A stretch of 64,000 nucleotides of DNA from Phycisphaeraceae bacterium (GCA_020639215.1 JACKHA010000013.1:7337-71336), one strand, 5' to 3'; counted from the first letter of the stretch, positions 35,335 to 45,192 are shown. The notes: generated from the letters alone by a model not told the origin. Made by a program: numbers and translations.

Positions 35335-36078
35335 TCACACCGCCCGGCACCGCGTGTCCACAACCGCCTCTGGCGGCAGCGATTCCTGGCACCGACGCAG
35401 CTCGCAGTGCAGCACCCGCCGGTAATGGGCCCGCCGGATGTCCGCATCATTCAGCGGCCCGCCGAACGTGCGGTTCAGGTCGTTGTAGATCAGCTTGACC
35501 GGGATCTCGCTGATCCGGAGCCCGTGGGCCACCGCCTGCACCCAGAACTGCATCGGGAACGCGTAGCCCGGCTCCGACAGCGTCAGGCGTCGCAGGGCCG
35601 ACACGCGGTAGGCCTTGAATCCGCAGAACGAATCGGTCAGGCGCAGCCCCAGACGCCGGTTGATTTCCGCGGTGATCTCGGCGTTGATCGCCCGTCGATC
35701 CGGCGGCGGCGCGTCGTCGGCCGGCGCTTTCTCCAGGTACCGCGAGCCGGAGATCACGTCGGCGTTGTCCGCGTCGGCCGCGGCGAGGAACTCCGGGATC
35801 TGCGCGGGCTCGTGCTGCTCGTCGCAATCCATCGTGATGAGCCAGTCGAAGCCATCAACCGCGGCCCAACGGAACGCGTCCATGAGCGACCGTCCGTATC
35901 CCCGATTGGCCGCGTGCCGGATCACCTCGACCGGGAACCTCGCCAGCAGCGCGGGCGTGGCGTCCTTGGATCCGTCGTCAATGACGAGCACCTCGGGGTG
36001 CACGCCCAGCACGCGGTCGAGCACCCGCTCGACGTACTTCTCTTCGTTGTAGGTCGGGATGGCGATGAGGGTTCGCAT
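35335..36078 (-). CDS. Family 2 glycosyltransferase (dolichol/polyprenyl-phosphate sugar synthase-like)
   Basis: 247 residues with the GT-A core: IAIPTYNEEKYVERVLDRVL, EVLVIDDGSKDATPALLARF, NRGYGRSLMDAFRWAA, and the DxD-like metal site in LITMDCDEQH. The C-terminal half has GSRYLEKA and TDSFCGFKAYRVSALRRL, with no extra membrane spans, so it resembles the compact DPM1-type enzymes. Likely moves a sugar from a nucleotide-sugar to a lipid carrier or glycan on the cytosolic face. No ribosome site is seen. Single gene upstream of a 126-bp gap with a CGCGATC hairpin. Confidence 0.85.
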   Translation of the reverse strand: MRTLIAIPTYNEEKYVERVLDRVLGVHPEVLVIDDGSKDATPALLARFPVEVIRHAANRGYGRSLMDAFRWAAVDGFDWLITMDCDEQHEPAQIPEFLAAADADNADVISGSRYLEKAPADDAPPPDRRAINAEITAEINRRLGLRLTDSFCGFKAYRVSALRRLTLSEPGYAFPMQFWVQAVAHGLRISEIPVKLIYNDLNRTFGGPLNDADIRRAHYRRVLHCELRRCQESLPPEAVVDTRCRAV

Positions 36079-36204
36079 GGGAGGATTGTTGGCCCCATCA
36101 GAGCCGCGATCGTGAGATCGCGACGCCGTTTGATCGTCGGACCGGACTACCCTCAAAGCCTTCCAGCGTGCCGCCTCATCGAGTGTGAGCGCAAGCGGCT
36201 CGGT

Positions 36205-37299
36205 TCACTCCGGCGACCTGCCCTCCAGCACCGCCGACCGCCCCCCGGGGCGGACCATCGCCCGCAAGAACGCGTCGAACGCCGGGGCCGCGTCGCCAAC
36301 AGGCCCAAAGTACGCCCGGAACGGCGCATCGCCGAGCCGGTTCACCGCACTCCACCTGGCCTCGCGCGCCGACGTTGCCGCAGACACCGTCGCGACCATC
36401 CGCCCTTCTGCCGCGTCGCGGAGCATGCGTTCGAGCGACGCCCGATACCGCCCGCCCTGGGCGTCCCGCAGGAACAGCGTCAGCGCCCAGATCTGTGCGT
36501 AATAGTCCAGCGTCGCCACGCTGGAATCCTGCAGCAGGTCCTGCGGCCTCTGGTTCAGCAGCGTCTCCAGCCCCGTTGCCCGTCCAGAGATCACGACCTC
36601 GCGCAGGCGGTCGTACCGCTCCAGGTTCGACCACGCCAGGAACACCGGACGCCCCTCGCCCTGCTCGTCCCAGCGGAATCCCTCCATCGCGACGGAGATC
36701 CCTTCCTCCAGCCAGATCGGCAGCGCCTCGCGGAACACCGCCTGCGTGTACTGGTGCCACCCCTCGTGCCCCGCGATCGCGAACGTGTCGCGCGGCCCGA
36801 TGTTGTAGAACACCGCACGCCCGTTCTCCGAGTACCCGCCCCGCTGGATCCGCAGATAGATGTCGGCCCGCGGCCCGGCGGTCTGGCGCGTCAGCGCCTC
36901 CCACTGCGGACGCGTCGCCATCAGGTACACGTCCAGCGGCGCCGACGGCGCGGGCAAGGGCCCAAACATGGTCCGGTACGTCGCAAGCGATGCTTCCAGG
37001 AACGCCGGCATCCGATCGGCCACCAGCGGCGAGTCGTCGGTCGTCAGGATCCGGTACGACGGCGTCCGCAACAACCGCCCCTCGGCGTCGCCGAACGACC
37101 ACGGCTCGCTCGTGACGGTCAGGGCGAGCGGGGCCGTGGTGGGGGAGGGGCGAGGAGGGGCTCCCGTCGAATGCCGCTCGGCCCGCGGCTCCCGCGAAGC
37201 CGCGCAACCCGCGACGAGCACGCCGGTGGCCACGAGCGTCAGGCAGCGCAGAACAAGGCCGCCGGCTCGGCTCGATGGGCGTTCATCGGTCACGCTCAT
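36205..37299 (-). CDS. Zinc metallopeptidase-like lipoprotein (DUF1570-like)
   Basis: 364 residues; lipobox VLVAGC (Cys32). The zinc motif is HEGWH (His178, Glu179, His182), with EEG in PIWLEEGIS as the probable third ligand, in a gluzincin arrangement. Periplasmic. It starts inside the valS stop: the ATGA overlap couples its translation to valS, an odd pairing of a tRNA synthetase with a peptidase. Peptide substrate unknown. Resembles DUF1570/basic-secretory-like metallopeptidases. Confidence 0.8.
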   Translation of the reverse strand: MSVTDERPSSRAGGLVLRCLTLVATGVLVAGCAASREPRAERHSTGAPPRPSPTTAPLALTVTSEPWSFGDAEGRLLRTPSYRILTTDDSPLVADRMPAFLEASLATYRTMFGPLPAPSAPLDVYLMATRPQWEALTRQTAGPRADIYLRIQRGGYSENGRAVFYNIGPRDTFAIAGHEGWHQYTQAVFREALPIWLEEGISVAMEGFRWDEQGEGRPVFLAWSNLERYDRLREVVISGRATGLETLLNQRPQDLLQDSSVATLDYYAQIWALTLFLRDAQGGRYRASLERMLRDAAEGRMVATVSAATSAREARWSAVNRLGDAPFRAYFGPVGDAAPAFDAFLRAMVRPGGRSAVLEGRSPE

Positions 37300-40200
37300 C
37301 CCAGCCGCCCCAACGCCGCGATGGCCGCGTTCAGGTCCGCGTCCTTCCGCGCCCGCTCGTCGCGCGTCTGCTGCACGAGGTGCGCGGGCGCCCGATCGAC
37401 ATACCCGGGGTTCGACAGCCGCCCGTCCAGCGCCGCGATCGACTTCTTGAGGTCCGCGATCTGCTTCTCCAACCGCTCCCGCTCGGCCCCGAGGTCCACC
37501 GCATCGGCCAGATCCGACAACTGGTACTCCACCGCCTCGAACGTGAACGCGACCGCGACCGCCGCGGCGTCCCCGCTCGGCGGGCCCGTCTCCACCCGCG
37601 ACAGCGTGCACAGGGCCTCGATGATCCCGCCGGCCGCGGCGATGTCCTTCGCAAGCGCCGCCGACGCGTGCAGCACGATCCGGCGCTTCGGCGGCACCTG
37701 GTGCTTGGCCCGCACCTCGCGGATCGCCCCGGCCAGCGCCTGCATCCGCCCGAAGTCCGCCTCGGCCTTCTCGTCGCGCAGCGACTCGCCCAGTTCGGGC
37801 CACCCGGCCGTCGCCAGCAGCCCATCCACCCGCGAGGCTTTCAACGTCACCCCCGCGATCGGGGCCGTCTCGACCTCCCGCAGGTGCTCCCAGATCGCCT
37901 CGGTGATGAACGGCACCAGCGGATGCAGCAGGCGCACGATCGACTCGAGCGCATGGGCCAGCACCGCCTGCTGCTCGCGGCTCTGGGCCACCGTCGGCTT
38001 GATCGCCTCGAGGTACCAGTCGCAGAAGTCACGCCACATCAGGTCGTACATCGCCTGGGCGTACGACGAGAAGTGGTACGACCGGATCGACTGCGCCACC
38101 GCCTCGGTCGTGGCCCGCACGCGGCTGAGCATCCAGCGATCGACCAGCGACAGCGTCGCGGGGTCGATCGCCTCGCCGCCTCCGCCGGACCCGCCAACCG
38201 CCCCCGCCTTCTCCAGGATCCCCAGCGCAAACCGGCTCGCGTTCCACAGCTTGTTGCAGAAGTTCCGCCCGATGTCGAACTTGCCCGACGTGTTCCGCGC
38301 CAGCGGCGTCGCCTCGCTCGGGCGGGCCACGCCGCTGGCGGCCCCATACGGCGAGACCATCTTCCTCGACGGATCGCCCGGGCTCTCCTGGAACGGGGCC
38401 GCGACGAGGTACCCCTGCGGGCTGGTGACGAACTTCGGCTCGAACGTCTTGCCCGTGTGCGGGCACACCAGGTCCACCGGCATCCGCACGTCCTGCGTGC
38501 TGGTGGCGATCTGCGTCAGCACGAACCGCATCGCGTCGGCCCCGTGGCTGTGCACGATGTCGAGCGGATCAACGCCGTTGCCCAGCGACTTGGACATCCG
38601 CTGCCCGTGCCCGTCCTGGATGATGGGGTTGATGTAGACGTCCTTGAAGGGAGGGGTGCCCTCTCGCAGGAACCGGTTGAACATCACCATGCGGCTGACC
38701 CACAGCGTGATGATGTCGCGCCCGGTGCACAGCACGGTGGAGGGGTTGAACGCCGCGAGCATGTCGCGGGTCTGCTCGGATTGCTCCGGCTCGGGCCAGC
38801 CCATAGTGGAGATGGGCCAGGAGGCGGAGGAGAACCAGGTGTCGAGGACGTCGTCGTCGCGACGGAACCCGTGCTGCGCGAGCGACTCGCCGGCTGCATC
38901 GCCCAACGTGCAGACGAAGATGTCGTACAGCCCCGCGGTCTCGGCGACCACCGGCATCAAGGGATCGCGGGACAGGTCGTGAAGCCCCTGATCGCGAGTG
39001 CGCACAACTGCGACCGCGAGTCCGTCCGTGCCGTCAGACCACGCCGCGATCGGACCCTCCACACGCTCGATCACGTGATCGAGGCCGGAGTCGATGAGTT
39101 CCTTCGTCCACGACTGCTCGGTGAGGCTGACCCGCTTGTGCCACACCGGCACCCGATGCCCCCACCACAACTGCCGCGACACACACCAGTCCCGCAGGTT
39201 GTCGTGCCACGACTCGTACGACTTGGCGTACCGGTCCGGGTGGAACCGCATCCCGCCGTCCCCACCCTCACCCGTCCGCGGCGGAAACGTCCCGCTCGTC
39301 CGCTGCTCCGCCGCCAGCGCCCGCTGCGCCTCGCCACGCAGCCGATCGTCCGTCACTTTCACGTACCACTGGTCGCTCAGCCACGGCTCGATCGGCACCT
39401 TGCTCCGATCCGAATACGGCACCGTGTGCGCGTACGGCCTGATCCGCTCCAGCAGCGTCTCGGTCCCGATCTCGTGGGCCTGGAACTCGCGGATCACCAG
39501 GTCCCGCGCCTCCTCGCGCGACCGCCCCACGAACACGTGCGCGTTCTTGACCTCGTCCGCATCGCCCCAGCCGTGCTTGTCCGAGATCGACGCATCCGGG
39601 GCCATGATGTTGATCAGGGCCCGCCCCTCGCCGCCGCAGGCCTCGTCCATCACTGGCTTGTGGCGCTGGTACAGGGCGTAGTCGTTCTCGTCGTGGGCCG
39701 GGGTGACCTTCAGGAAGCCGGTGGCGTACTTGGCCTTCGGGTCCTCGCCCTCCGGATCGGGCATGACCACATAGTCATCCTCAACGATCGGGATCACCCG
39801 CCCGACCAGCGGCAGCTCCACCATCAGCCCCCGCAGCGCCACCGCCCGCGGGTCCTTCGGATTCACCGCCACCGCCGTGTCGCCCAGGTACGTCTCCGGG
39901 CGCGTCGTCGCCACCGTCACCCACGCCGGCTGGTCCTCCGGGAACGCCCCGGCTCCCGGATAGCCCCGGGCCGCCAGCTCGCTCCACTCCACCGGCCGCC
40001 AGTCCGCCCGCTTGGCCAGCCGCAGCGACGCATCAGGGTTCTCCGACCCTTCCACCCTTTCCACCAGCGGATACCGCAGGTAGTAGAACTTGCCCTCGAC
40101 CTCCCGATCCTCCAGCTCGTCATCCGCCACCGCGGTTTGCAGCACCGGATCCCAGTTCACCAGGCGCTTGCCGCGATAGATCAGCCCCGCCTTGAACAGG

Positions 40201-40733
40201 CGGAAGAACGCCTCGCGCACGGCCCTGGCGCACACCTCGTCCATCGTGAACCGCGTCCGGGCCCAGTCGCACGAGCACCCCATCGCCTTCAACTGCTCGA
40301 GGATCCGCGCCTCGTACTCGTCCTTCCATGCCTGGGCCCGACCCACGAACTCCTCGCGCGACATCGCGTCCCGCAGCGGCCCCTTGAGCACCCCCTCCTC
40401 ACGCAGGCGCCGCTCGACCACCGCCTGCGTCGCGATGCCCGCGTGGTCCGTCCCCGGCATCCACAGCGTCTCGAACCCCATCATCCGGTGGGCCCGAACG
40501 AGCACGTCCTGCAGCGTGTTGTTGAACGCGTGCCCCAGGTGCAGCGCCGCCGTCACGTTCGGCGGCGGGATAAGGATGCAGAACGGCTCGGCCTCGCCCC
40601 GCAGCACCCGCCCGGGGTCCGCGTGGAACGCGCCCGAGCCCTCCCACGCGGCGCGGACCCGCGCTTCGTGCTCGGCCGGGCGGTACTGGGCGGGAAGGCC
40701 CGTGGCGGGCGATGGTGGGGGGGTCGTGCTCAT
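37296..40733 (-). CDS. valS: Valyl-tRNA synthetase
   Basis: Class I synthetase that charges tRNA-Val. Signatures: the HIGH-type HLGH at about 65-68 (PPPNVTAALHLGHAFNN), the editing domain near 200-340, and the KMSKS-type RMSKS at about residue 711. The C-terminal helical region ends with a coiled-coil tail (ERERLEKQIADLKKSIAALDGRLSNPGYVDRAP), typical of ValS. At 1145 residues it is longer than the E. coli enzyme (951), mostly by inserts in the connective and catalytic regions. Overlaps the next gene by 4 bp. Confidence 0.97.
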   Translation of the reverse strand: MSTTPPPSPATGLPAQYRPAEHEARVRAAWEGSGAFHADPGRVLRGEAEPFCILIPPPNVTAALHLGHAFNNTLQDVLVRAHRMMGFETLWMPGTDHAGIATQAVVERRLREEGVLKGPLRDAMSREEFVGRAQAWKDEYEARILEQLKAMGCSCDWARTRFTMDEVCARAVREAFFRLFKAGLIYRGKRLVNWDPVLQTAVADDELEDREVEGKFYYLRYPLVERVEGSENPDASLRLAKRADWRPVEWSELAARGYPGAGAFPEDQPAWVTVATTRPETYLGDTAVAVNPKDPRAVALRGLMVELPLVGRVIPIVEDDYVVMPDPEGEDPKAKYATGFLKVTPAHDENDYALYQRHKPVMDEACGGEGRALINIMAPDASISDKHGWGDADEVKNAHVFVGRSREEARDLVIREFQAHEIGTETLLERIRPYAHTVPYSDRSKVPIEPWLSDQWYVKVTDDRLRGEAQRALAAEQRTSGTFPPRTGEGGDGGMRFHPDRYAKSYESWHDNLRDWCVSRQLWWGHRVPVWHKRVSLTEQSWTKELIDSGLDHVIERVEGPIAAWSDGTDGLAVAVVRTRDQGLHDLSRDPLMPVVAETAGLYDIFVCTLGDAAGESLAQHGFRRDDDVLDTWFSSASWPISTMGWPEPEQSEQTRDMLAAFNPSTVLCTGRDIITLWVSRMVMFNRFLREGTPPFKDVYINPIIQDGHGQRMSKSLGNGVDPLDIVHSHGADAMRFVLTQIATSTQDVRMPVDLVCPHTGKTFEPKFVTSPQGYLVAAPFQESPGDPSRKMVSPYGAASGVARPSEATPLARNTSGKFDIGRNFCNKLWNASRFALGILEKAGAVGGSGGGGEAIDPATLSLVDRWMLSRVRATTEAVAQSIRSYHFSSYAQAMYDLMWRDFCDWYLEAIKPTVAQSREQQAVLAHALESIVRLLHPLVPFITEAIWEHLREVETAPIAGVTLKASRVDGLLATAGWPELGESLRDEKAEADFGRMQALAGAIREVRAKHQVPPKRRIVLHASAALAKDIAAAGGIIEALCTLSRVETGPPSGDAAAVAVAFTFEAVEYQLSDLADAVDLGAERERLEKQIADLKKSIAALDGRLSNPGYVDRAPAHLVQQTRDERARKDADLNAAIAALGRLG

Positions 40734-40803
40734 GGGCGTCGCCTCGCGGGACTCGCCCCGGAGGGCACAAAGCCGCGTGAAGGTTCGATCGTAGCCGGAC
40801 CGA

Positions 40804-40809
40804 TACGAT
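40804..40809 (+). promoter_or_regulatory. -10-like hexamer TACGAT, 7 nt before ATG
   Basis: Precedes the TPR membrane protein gene; no ribosome site between. Confidence 0.4.
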
Positions 40810-40816
40810 CCCCGAG

Positions 40817-41986
40817 ATGACCGACCACGCCCCAGATCAGCCCCAAAGCAGCAAGCAGGACAGCAAGCCGACCGGCACCACCCGAACAAGCGGGCGCCTC
40901 GTCGCGGGCCTGGCCGTCGCGGTCATCGCCGTCCTCGCGATCGTCGGCGGCGTGTTGGCTGTCCAGGGCATGACTCGTGCCCGCCAGAACCAGCCGGACG
41001 CCCGGAACACCCAGACCCCGACCCGCGACGCCTACCTCGCCCGCGTCTCCGAGGCCATGCGCAACTCCTCCTGGCGTGAGGCCGAGGCCATCCTCCGCGA
41101 GGCCATCACCATCTACGAGGGCGATCAGGACCTGCACCTGCAACTGGCCGACGTGCTCCGCACCCGGGCCACCGCCGCCGCCTGGCACGAGCAGGACACC
41201 ATCCCGACCGGCAGCGGGGCGGTCGACCCGAGCAACACGGCCGCGGCCCGCGCCGCCCGCGAAGCCGCGGCCCGGCGCCAGGACGCCATCGACGCCTACG
41301 AGCAGGTTCTCATCGCCCTGGACATCGGCCCGCGCACACCGGACGTCGAGTTCCGCGCCGGCCTGCTCGCCAGCGAATCGGGCCAGCCCGAGGCCGCCAT
41401 CGAGCACTTCCGAGCCGCCCGCGCCGCCGACGCCACCAACGCCGACTACCCGCTCTACCTCGCCCAGTCCCAACTCGCTACGGGCGAGGTGCTCGCGGCC
41501 AAGGCGTCGCTCCTGGCCGCGGTCAACGTGGACCCCGACAACGCCACCGCCTGGGGCACTTTTGCCGAGATCGCCCTGCGCGAGAACTCGCTCGATCTGG
41601 CCCTGCAGCACGTCCGCAAGGCCCGCGCCCTCCAGCCGGACAACACGGTCTGGCGGCTCATCGAGGCCCGGGCCCTGAAGCGCCAGGGGCACGCCGAGGA
41701 GGCCCTGCTCGTGCTCACCGCCCTGCCCGAGCCCGAGCAGCGCGACGCCCCGGTCCTCTCACTCATCGCCGAGTGCTACGCCCTCCTCGGCCGTCTGGGC
41801 GACGCCGCCAACCGCTACGCCGACGCCTCCGACAAGCGCGCCATCGATCCCGATCTGGCCCGCCAGGCCGCCGAGTGGCTCCGCCGTGCTGGCGAACTCG
41901 ACCGCGCCGCCCAATACGCCGACCGCGCCGCCATGCTCGGCGACCCGGACGGGGCGGCCCTCGCGACCGAACTCCGCGGCGGCTGA
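40817..41986 (+). CDS. Membrane-anchored TPR protein
   Basis: 389 residues: a short basic/polar N-terminus, one membrane span (about 28-50, LVAGLAVAVIAVLAIVGGVLAV), then a periplasmic string of TPR units (for example EAEAILREAITIYEGDQDLHLQLADVL, AAIEHFRAARAADATNADYPLYLAQSQLATGE). It likely scaffolds periplasmic complexes. No specific partner is evident; the next gene, proS, follows after 33 bp, but each has its own -10-like hexamer. Confidence 0.75.
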   Translation: MTDHAPDQPQSSKQDSKPTGTTRTSGRLVAGLAVAVIAVLAIVGGVLAVQGMTRARQNQPDARNTQTPTRDAYLARVSEAMRNSSWREAEAILREAITIYEGDQDLHLQLADVLRTRATAAAWHEQDTIPTGSGAVDPSNTAAARAAREAAARRQDAIDAYEQVLIALDIGPRTPDVEFRAGLLASESGQPEAAIEHFRAARAADATNADYPLYLAQSQLATGEVLAAKASLLAAVNVDPDNATAWGTFAEIALRENSLDLALQHVRKARALQPDNTVWRLIEARALKRQGHAEEALLVLTALPEPEQRDAPVLSLIAECYALLGRLGDAANRYADASDKRAIDPDLARQAAEWLRRAGELDRAAQYADRAAMLGDPDGAALATELRGG

Positions 41987-42004
41987 GCCCAACCGCCCCT
42001 CACC

Positions 42005-42010
42005 TACAGT
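42005..42010 (+). promoter_or_regulatory. -10-like hexamer TACAGT, 9 nt before proS ATG
   Basis: The same hexamer with the same 9-nt, C-rich spacing occurs before purF. Confidence 0.35.
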
Positions 42011-42019
42011 CCCGTCCCC

Positions 42020-43831
42020 ATGACCGCCACCATCTCCAACCGCCGCCGCGGCGACGTCCAACGCTGGTCCCGCACTCTCATCCCCACCGCGCGCGAGGCC
42101 CCCGCCGACGCCACCACGATCAGCCACCGCCTGCTCGTCCGCGCCGGCTACATCCGCGCCCTGGGTGCCGGCATCTACGACTACCTCCCCCTGGCCCACC
42201 GCGTCATCCGCAAGGTCGCCGACATCGTCCGCCAGGAGATGAACGCCGCGGGCGCGAGCGAACTCCTCCTGCCCGCCCTGCTGCCCATCGAGCTCTACAA
42301 GGAAACCAAACGCGACGTCGACTACGGCCCGCTGCTCTTCCGCGTCGAGGACCGCAAGAGTGCGATCGCCGCCCTCGGACCTACCCACGAGGAGCCCATC
42401 ACCGAACTCATGCGAGCGGCGGTCACGTCGTATAAAGCCCTGCCCCTGAACCTCTACCAGATCCAGACCAAGTTCCGCGACGAGGCCCGCCCCCGCGCCG
42501 GACTGCTCCGCTGCCGCGAGTTCCTGATGAAGGACGCGTACTCCTTCCACATGCACGTCGAAGGAGCGGGGGGGCTCAATGAGGCCTACGACGCGATGTA
42601 CCGCGCCTACACCAACGTCTTCACCCGCTGCGGCCTGGACTTCACCGCCGTCGAGGCCGAGTCCGGCCCCATCGGCGGCTCCGCGAGCCACGAGTTCATG
42701 GTCAACGCCGACAGCGGCGAGGACACCATCCTCCGCTGCCCGGAATCCGGCTACGCCGCCAACGTCGAGAAGTGCGAAACCGGCGAACGCCCGCGCGGCG
42801 CCTTCACCGAGCCGCCCACCGGCGACCTGGCCGAGGTCCACACGCCGGGCATGCCCACCATCGACGAGGTCGGCAAGTTCATGAAGGTCAAGCCCGACCG
42901 CATGCTCAAGACCATCGTCTTCCAGGATGCGTCGGACGCCGCACCCGATGCGCCCGCACGCTGGATCGTCGCAGTCGTCCGCGGCGACCACGACGTCAAC
43001 GAGGGCAAGGTCAAGACGCTCTCCGGCGCAACCAAGGTCGCCTTGGCCGACCCCGCCGCCGCCAAGGCCGCCGGCTTCGCCGTGGGTTATGTTTCACCCC
43101 GCGTCGTCAGCGCCGTCCCCAACACCCTCCTGCTCATCGACGCCGACGCCTCCCACGGCGGGTTCTGGGCCTCCGGCGCCGACAAGCCCGACCACCACGT
43201 CAAGCACTTCAACTGGCGACGCGAGGTCGGCTCCGCCCTCGACGACGCAGGCCGCGTCAGGGTCGGCGACCTCCGCAACGCCATCGTCGGCGACCCCTCG
43301 CCCCGCGCCCCCGGCGCCACCCTCGTCGCCCAGCGCGGCATCGAGGTCGGGCACATCTTTAAACTCGGCGACAAGTACTCCCAGGCCATGGGCTTCCTCA
43401 TCCCCGACGAGACCCAGCAGCGCCGCCCCGTCATCATGGGCTGCTACGGCATCGGCGTCAGCCGCACCATGGCCGCCTGCGTCGAGCAGCGCCACGACGA
43501 CGCCGGCATCCGCTGGCCCGCGCCCCTCGCCCCGTACCACGTCGAGATCGTCCTGATGAAGCCCGAGGACGAGCAGCACATGTCCGTCGCGACCACGCTG
43601 GCCGACGCTCTTGCCGACGCCGGCATCGACGTGCTCATCGACGACCGCCCCGAACGCCCGGGCGTAAAGTTCAACGACGCCGACCTCATCGGCCTGCCCA
43701 TCCGCCTGACCATCGGCGCCAAGGCCCTCGAGCAGGGCGGCATCGAAGCCAAACGCCGCGACGACTCCGGCAAGGGCGAGATCGTGCCGACCGACAAGGT
43801 CGTTGCGTGGTGCGTGGAGCAACTGGGCTGA
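42020..43831 (+). CDS. proS: Prolyl-tRNA synthetase (bacterial type with editing insertion)
   Basis: Class II synthetase that charges tRNA-Pro. Motif 1 and 2 regions: RAGYIRALGAGIYDYLPLA, GPTHEEPITELMRA and RCREFLMKDAYSFH; motif 3: GCYGIGVSRTMAACVEQ. The YbaK-type editing insertion (about residues 230-390, with PDRMLKTIVFQ and VAVVRGDHDVNEGKVK) marks it as the ProS type 1 form, and the anticodon domain ends in DKVVAWCVEQLG. 603 residues, slightly above normal. Confidence 0.97.
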   Translation: MTATISNRRRGDVQRWSRTLIPTAREAPADATTISHRLLVRAGYIRALGAGIYDYLPLAHRVIRKVADIVRQEMNAAGASELLLPALLPIELYKETKRDVDYGPLLFRVEDRKSAIAALGPTHEEPITELMRAAVTSYKALPLNLYQIQTKFRDEARPRAGLLRCREFLMKDAYSFHMHVEGAGGLNEAYDAMYRAYTNVFTRCGLDFTAVEAESGPIGGSASHEFMVNADSGEDTILRCPESGYAANVEKCETGERPRGAFTEPPTGDLAEVHTPGMPTIDEVGKFMKVKPDRMLKTIVFQDASDAAPDAPARWIVAVVRGDHDVNEGKVKTLSGATKVALADPAAAKAAGFAVGYVSPRVVSAVPNTLLLIDADASHGGFWASGADKPDHHVKHFNWRREVGSALDDAGRVRVGDLRNAIVGDPSPRAPGATLVAQRGIEVGHIFKLGDKYSQAMGFLIPDETQQRRPVIMGCYGIGVSRTMAACVEQRHDDAGIRWPAPLAPYHVEIVLMKPEDEQHMSVATTLADALADAGIDVLIDDRPERPGVKFNDADLIGLPIRLTIGAKALEQGGIEAKRRDDSGKGEIVPTDKVVAWCVEQLG

Positions 43832-43918
43832 CGCCGACGTCGAGCGCTCAGACGCCGGACCTGAGGAGGCCCCGCGACGAAGGTCCGGGTCGAAGCCGCC
43901 GTGTGCCGCCGCACTGGT

Positions 43919-44113
43919 TCACCAGTTCCGGTACCCGCGCTTCTCCATCTCGCTCCGCCCTGAGAGAAACAGCAGGATGGTCCCGACCACGAGCACGTAC
44001 GCGCCGTGGACGAGCAAGCCCTCGCGCATCAACAGCCCGTCGGCCGCGATGACGAGCGTGCTGATCACGTACCTCGCGAGCGGCGAAAGGCTGTCCCACC
44101 AATCCCATCCCAT
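43919..44113 (-). CDS. 64-residue membrane protein
   Basis: MGWDWWDSLSPLARYVIST opens the protein, with two hydrophobic stretches (about 12-28 and 34-50) and a charged tail. AAGGAG lies 8 nt before the ATG, which fixes the start. No family recognised. Confidence 0.55.
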   Translation of the reverse strand: MGWDWWDSLSPLARYVISTLVIAADGLLMREGLLVHGAYVLVVGTILLFLSGRSEMEKRGYRNW

Positions 44114-44300
44114 GTCGTCGCTCCTTGGCGCGCCCGGTCGGCACTCGCGATCCGGCTGCCACCCGAGAAGCGACATCCGCCCGATCCACTCACCGGCGGG
44201 GCCCGACCCGCATCGGGAAGGCGCCAAAGAGAACATAACACACATTATCGGACGTTGAACGGGCAGGTTCCCGCCGGGGACCGTCCAATCAGGCCCGCCC

Positions 44301-44350
44301 GGTCTCCTCTCTCCGCGTTCCTCCGCGCCCCCCTCCGCGACCTCCGTCAC
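44301..44350. repeat. Octamer-type repeat, copy 4 (single arm)
   Basis: A pyrimidine-rich arm whose reverse complement repeats the words CGCGGAGG and AACGCGGA; shared with copy 5. It extends up to the GNAT stop codon. Confidence 0.45.
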
Positions 44351-44937
44351 GTCAGCATCTTGCACAGCAGCAGCGACCGGTAGTTCGTGTACGGCCACTG
44401 CCACGTCCCGTGCAGCCAGTACCCCCGCCGCTCGTAGTACCGGCGCAGGTCCACGTCCGGCTCGGCCATCGACAGCGCCAGCCGCTTGAACCCTCGCCCG
44501 ATCGCGAACCCCTCGGCCGCCCGCAGCAGGGCCTCCCCGACGCCGTGCCCCTGGAACTCCGGGTCGACCGCGAACTGGGAAAAGTGGGCCACGTCGGGCT
44601 CGCCGAACAGCCCCGGCATCTCGTTGGGCTCCTTCTCCTGGAGGAGGATCGTGCCCGCGAGGCGCTCCGGGTCCGCGGGCGGCGCGAAGTCCGGCAGGCC
44701 CTCGAACGCGAGCAGGCACACGCCCGAGGCGCACCGCCAACGCGTGACGTCCACGTCCTGACGCCCGGCCAGCGGCTTCATCCCGCGCGCCACCTGGGCC
44801 CCGTACGCGCGGTGCAGCAGGGTTGTCACGCGTGCCACATCGTCCGCCTCGCGGATCACGCGGATGTGCGGGTGGTACAGCGGCTGCGGGCGGCTCGGCG
44901 GAGCGTCGGATTGGGCCATCGATCGGGCTTGCGACAT
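44347..44937 (-). CDS. GNAT-family N-acetyltransferase
   Basis: 196 residues with an acetyl-CoA fold: VAHFSQFAVDPEFQGHGVGEALLRAAEGFAIGRG carries the R/Q-x-x-G-x-G/A-type loop (QGHGVG), followed by YYERRGYWLHGTWQW. Acetylates an amine on a small molecule or protein; substrate unknown. Start at the first ATG; a second ATG six codons later is possible. TAAAGT ends 10 nt upstream. Confidence 0.85.
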   Translation of the reverse strand: MSQARSMAQSDAPPSRPQPLYHPHIRVIREADDVARVTTLLHRAYGAQVARGMKPLAGRQDVDVTRWRCASGVCLLAFEGLPDFAPPADPERLAGTILLQEKEPNEMPGLFGEPDVAHFSQFAVDPEFQGHGVGEALLRAAEGFAIGRGFKRLALSMAEPDVDLRRYYERRGYWLHGTWQWPYTNYRSLLLCKMLT

Positions 44938-44947
44938 CGGAACGGAG

Positions 44948-44953
44948 ACTTTA
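44948..44953 (-). promoter_or_regulatory. -10-like hexamer TAAAGT, 10 nt before GNAT ATG
   Basis: Minus-strand hexamer giving a leader of at most a few bases. Confidence 0.3.
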
Positions 44954-44984
44954 GGCGACGCTTGCCCCCGGTTTCATGGCGCGC

Positions 44985-45170
44985 GAGAGACCGAACGCGG
45001 AGATCACGGAGCCAGAAGCGGAGCACGCGGGGCGGAGTTCGAGTTTGGCCAAGCCAGCAACGGGGCGCTCGGGCCCAAGCCCGACCGACTGCTCCGATCG
45101 GCCGGGTCCTTCACGAGGGCTCTGACTCCGCCTCCTCTGCGCTCCCCCGCCGCGACCTCCGCGTTCGCCA
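44985..45170. repeat. Octamer-type inverted repeat, copy 5
   Basis: Left arm 44985-45030 and right arm 45124-45170; both contain GAACGCGGAG followed by a GNTCNCGG-like word when read outward, with looser 8-9 bp spacing than other copies. It fills the gap between the divergent GNAT and thioesterase genes. Confidence 0.5.
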
Positions 45171-45181
45171 TCCTCCGTTCG

Positions 45182-45187
45182 TACGCT
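45182..45187 (+). promoter_or_regulatory. -10-like hexamer TACGCT, 5 nt before thioesterase ATG
   Basis: Sits directly before the start, at the edge of repeat copy 5. Confidence 0.35.
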
Positions 45188-45192
45188 CGACC

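Noticed and set aside
35407..40820. Two plus-strand open frames over 1000 codons opposite valS
   Set aside because: valS has all synthetase motifs on the minus strand; the opposite frames are Arg/His/Pro-rich artefacts.
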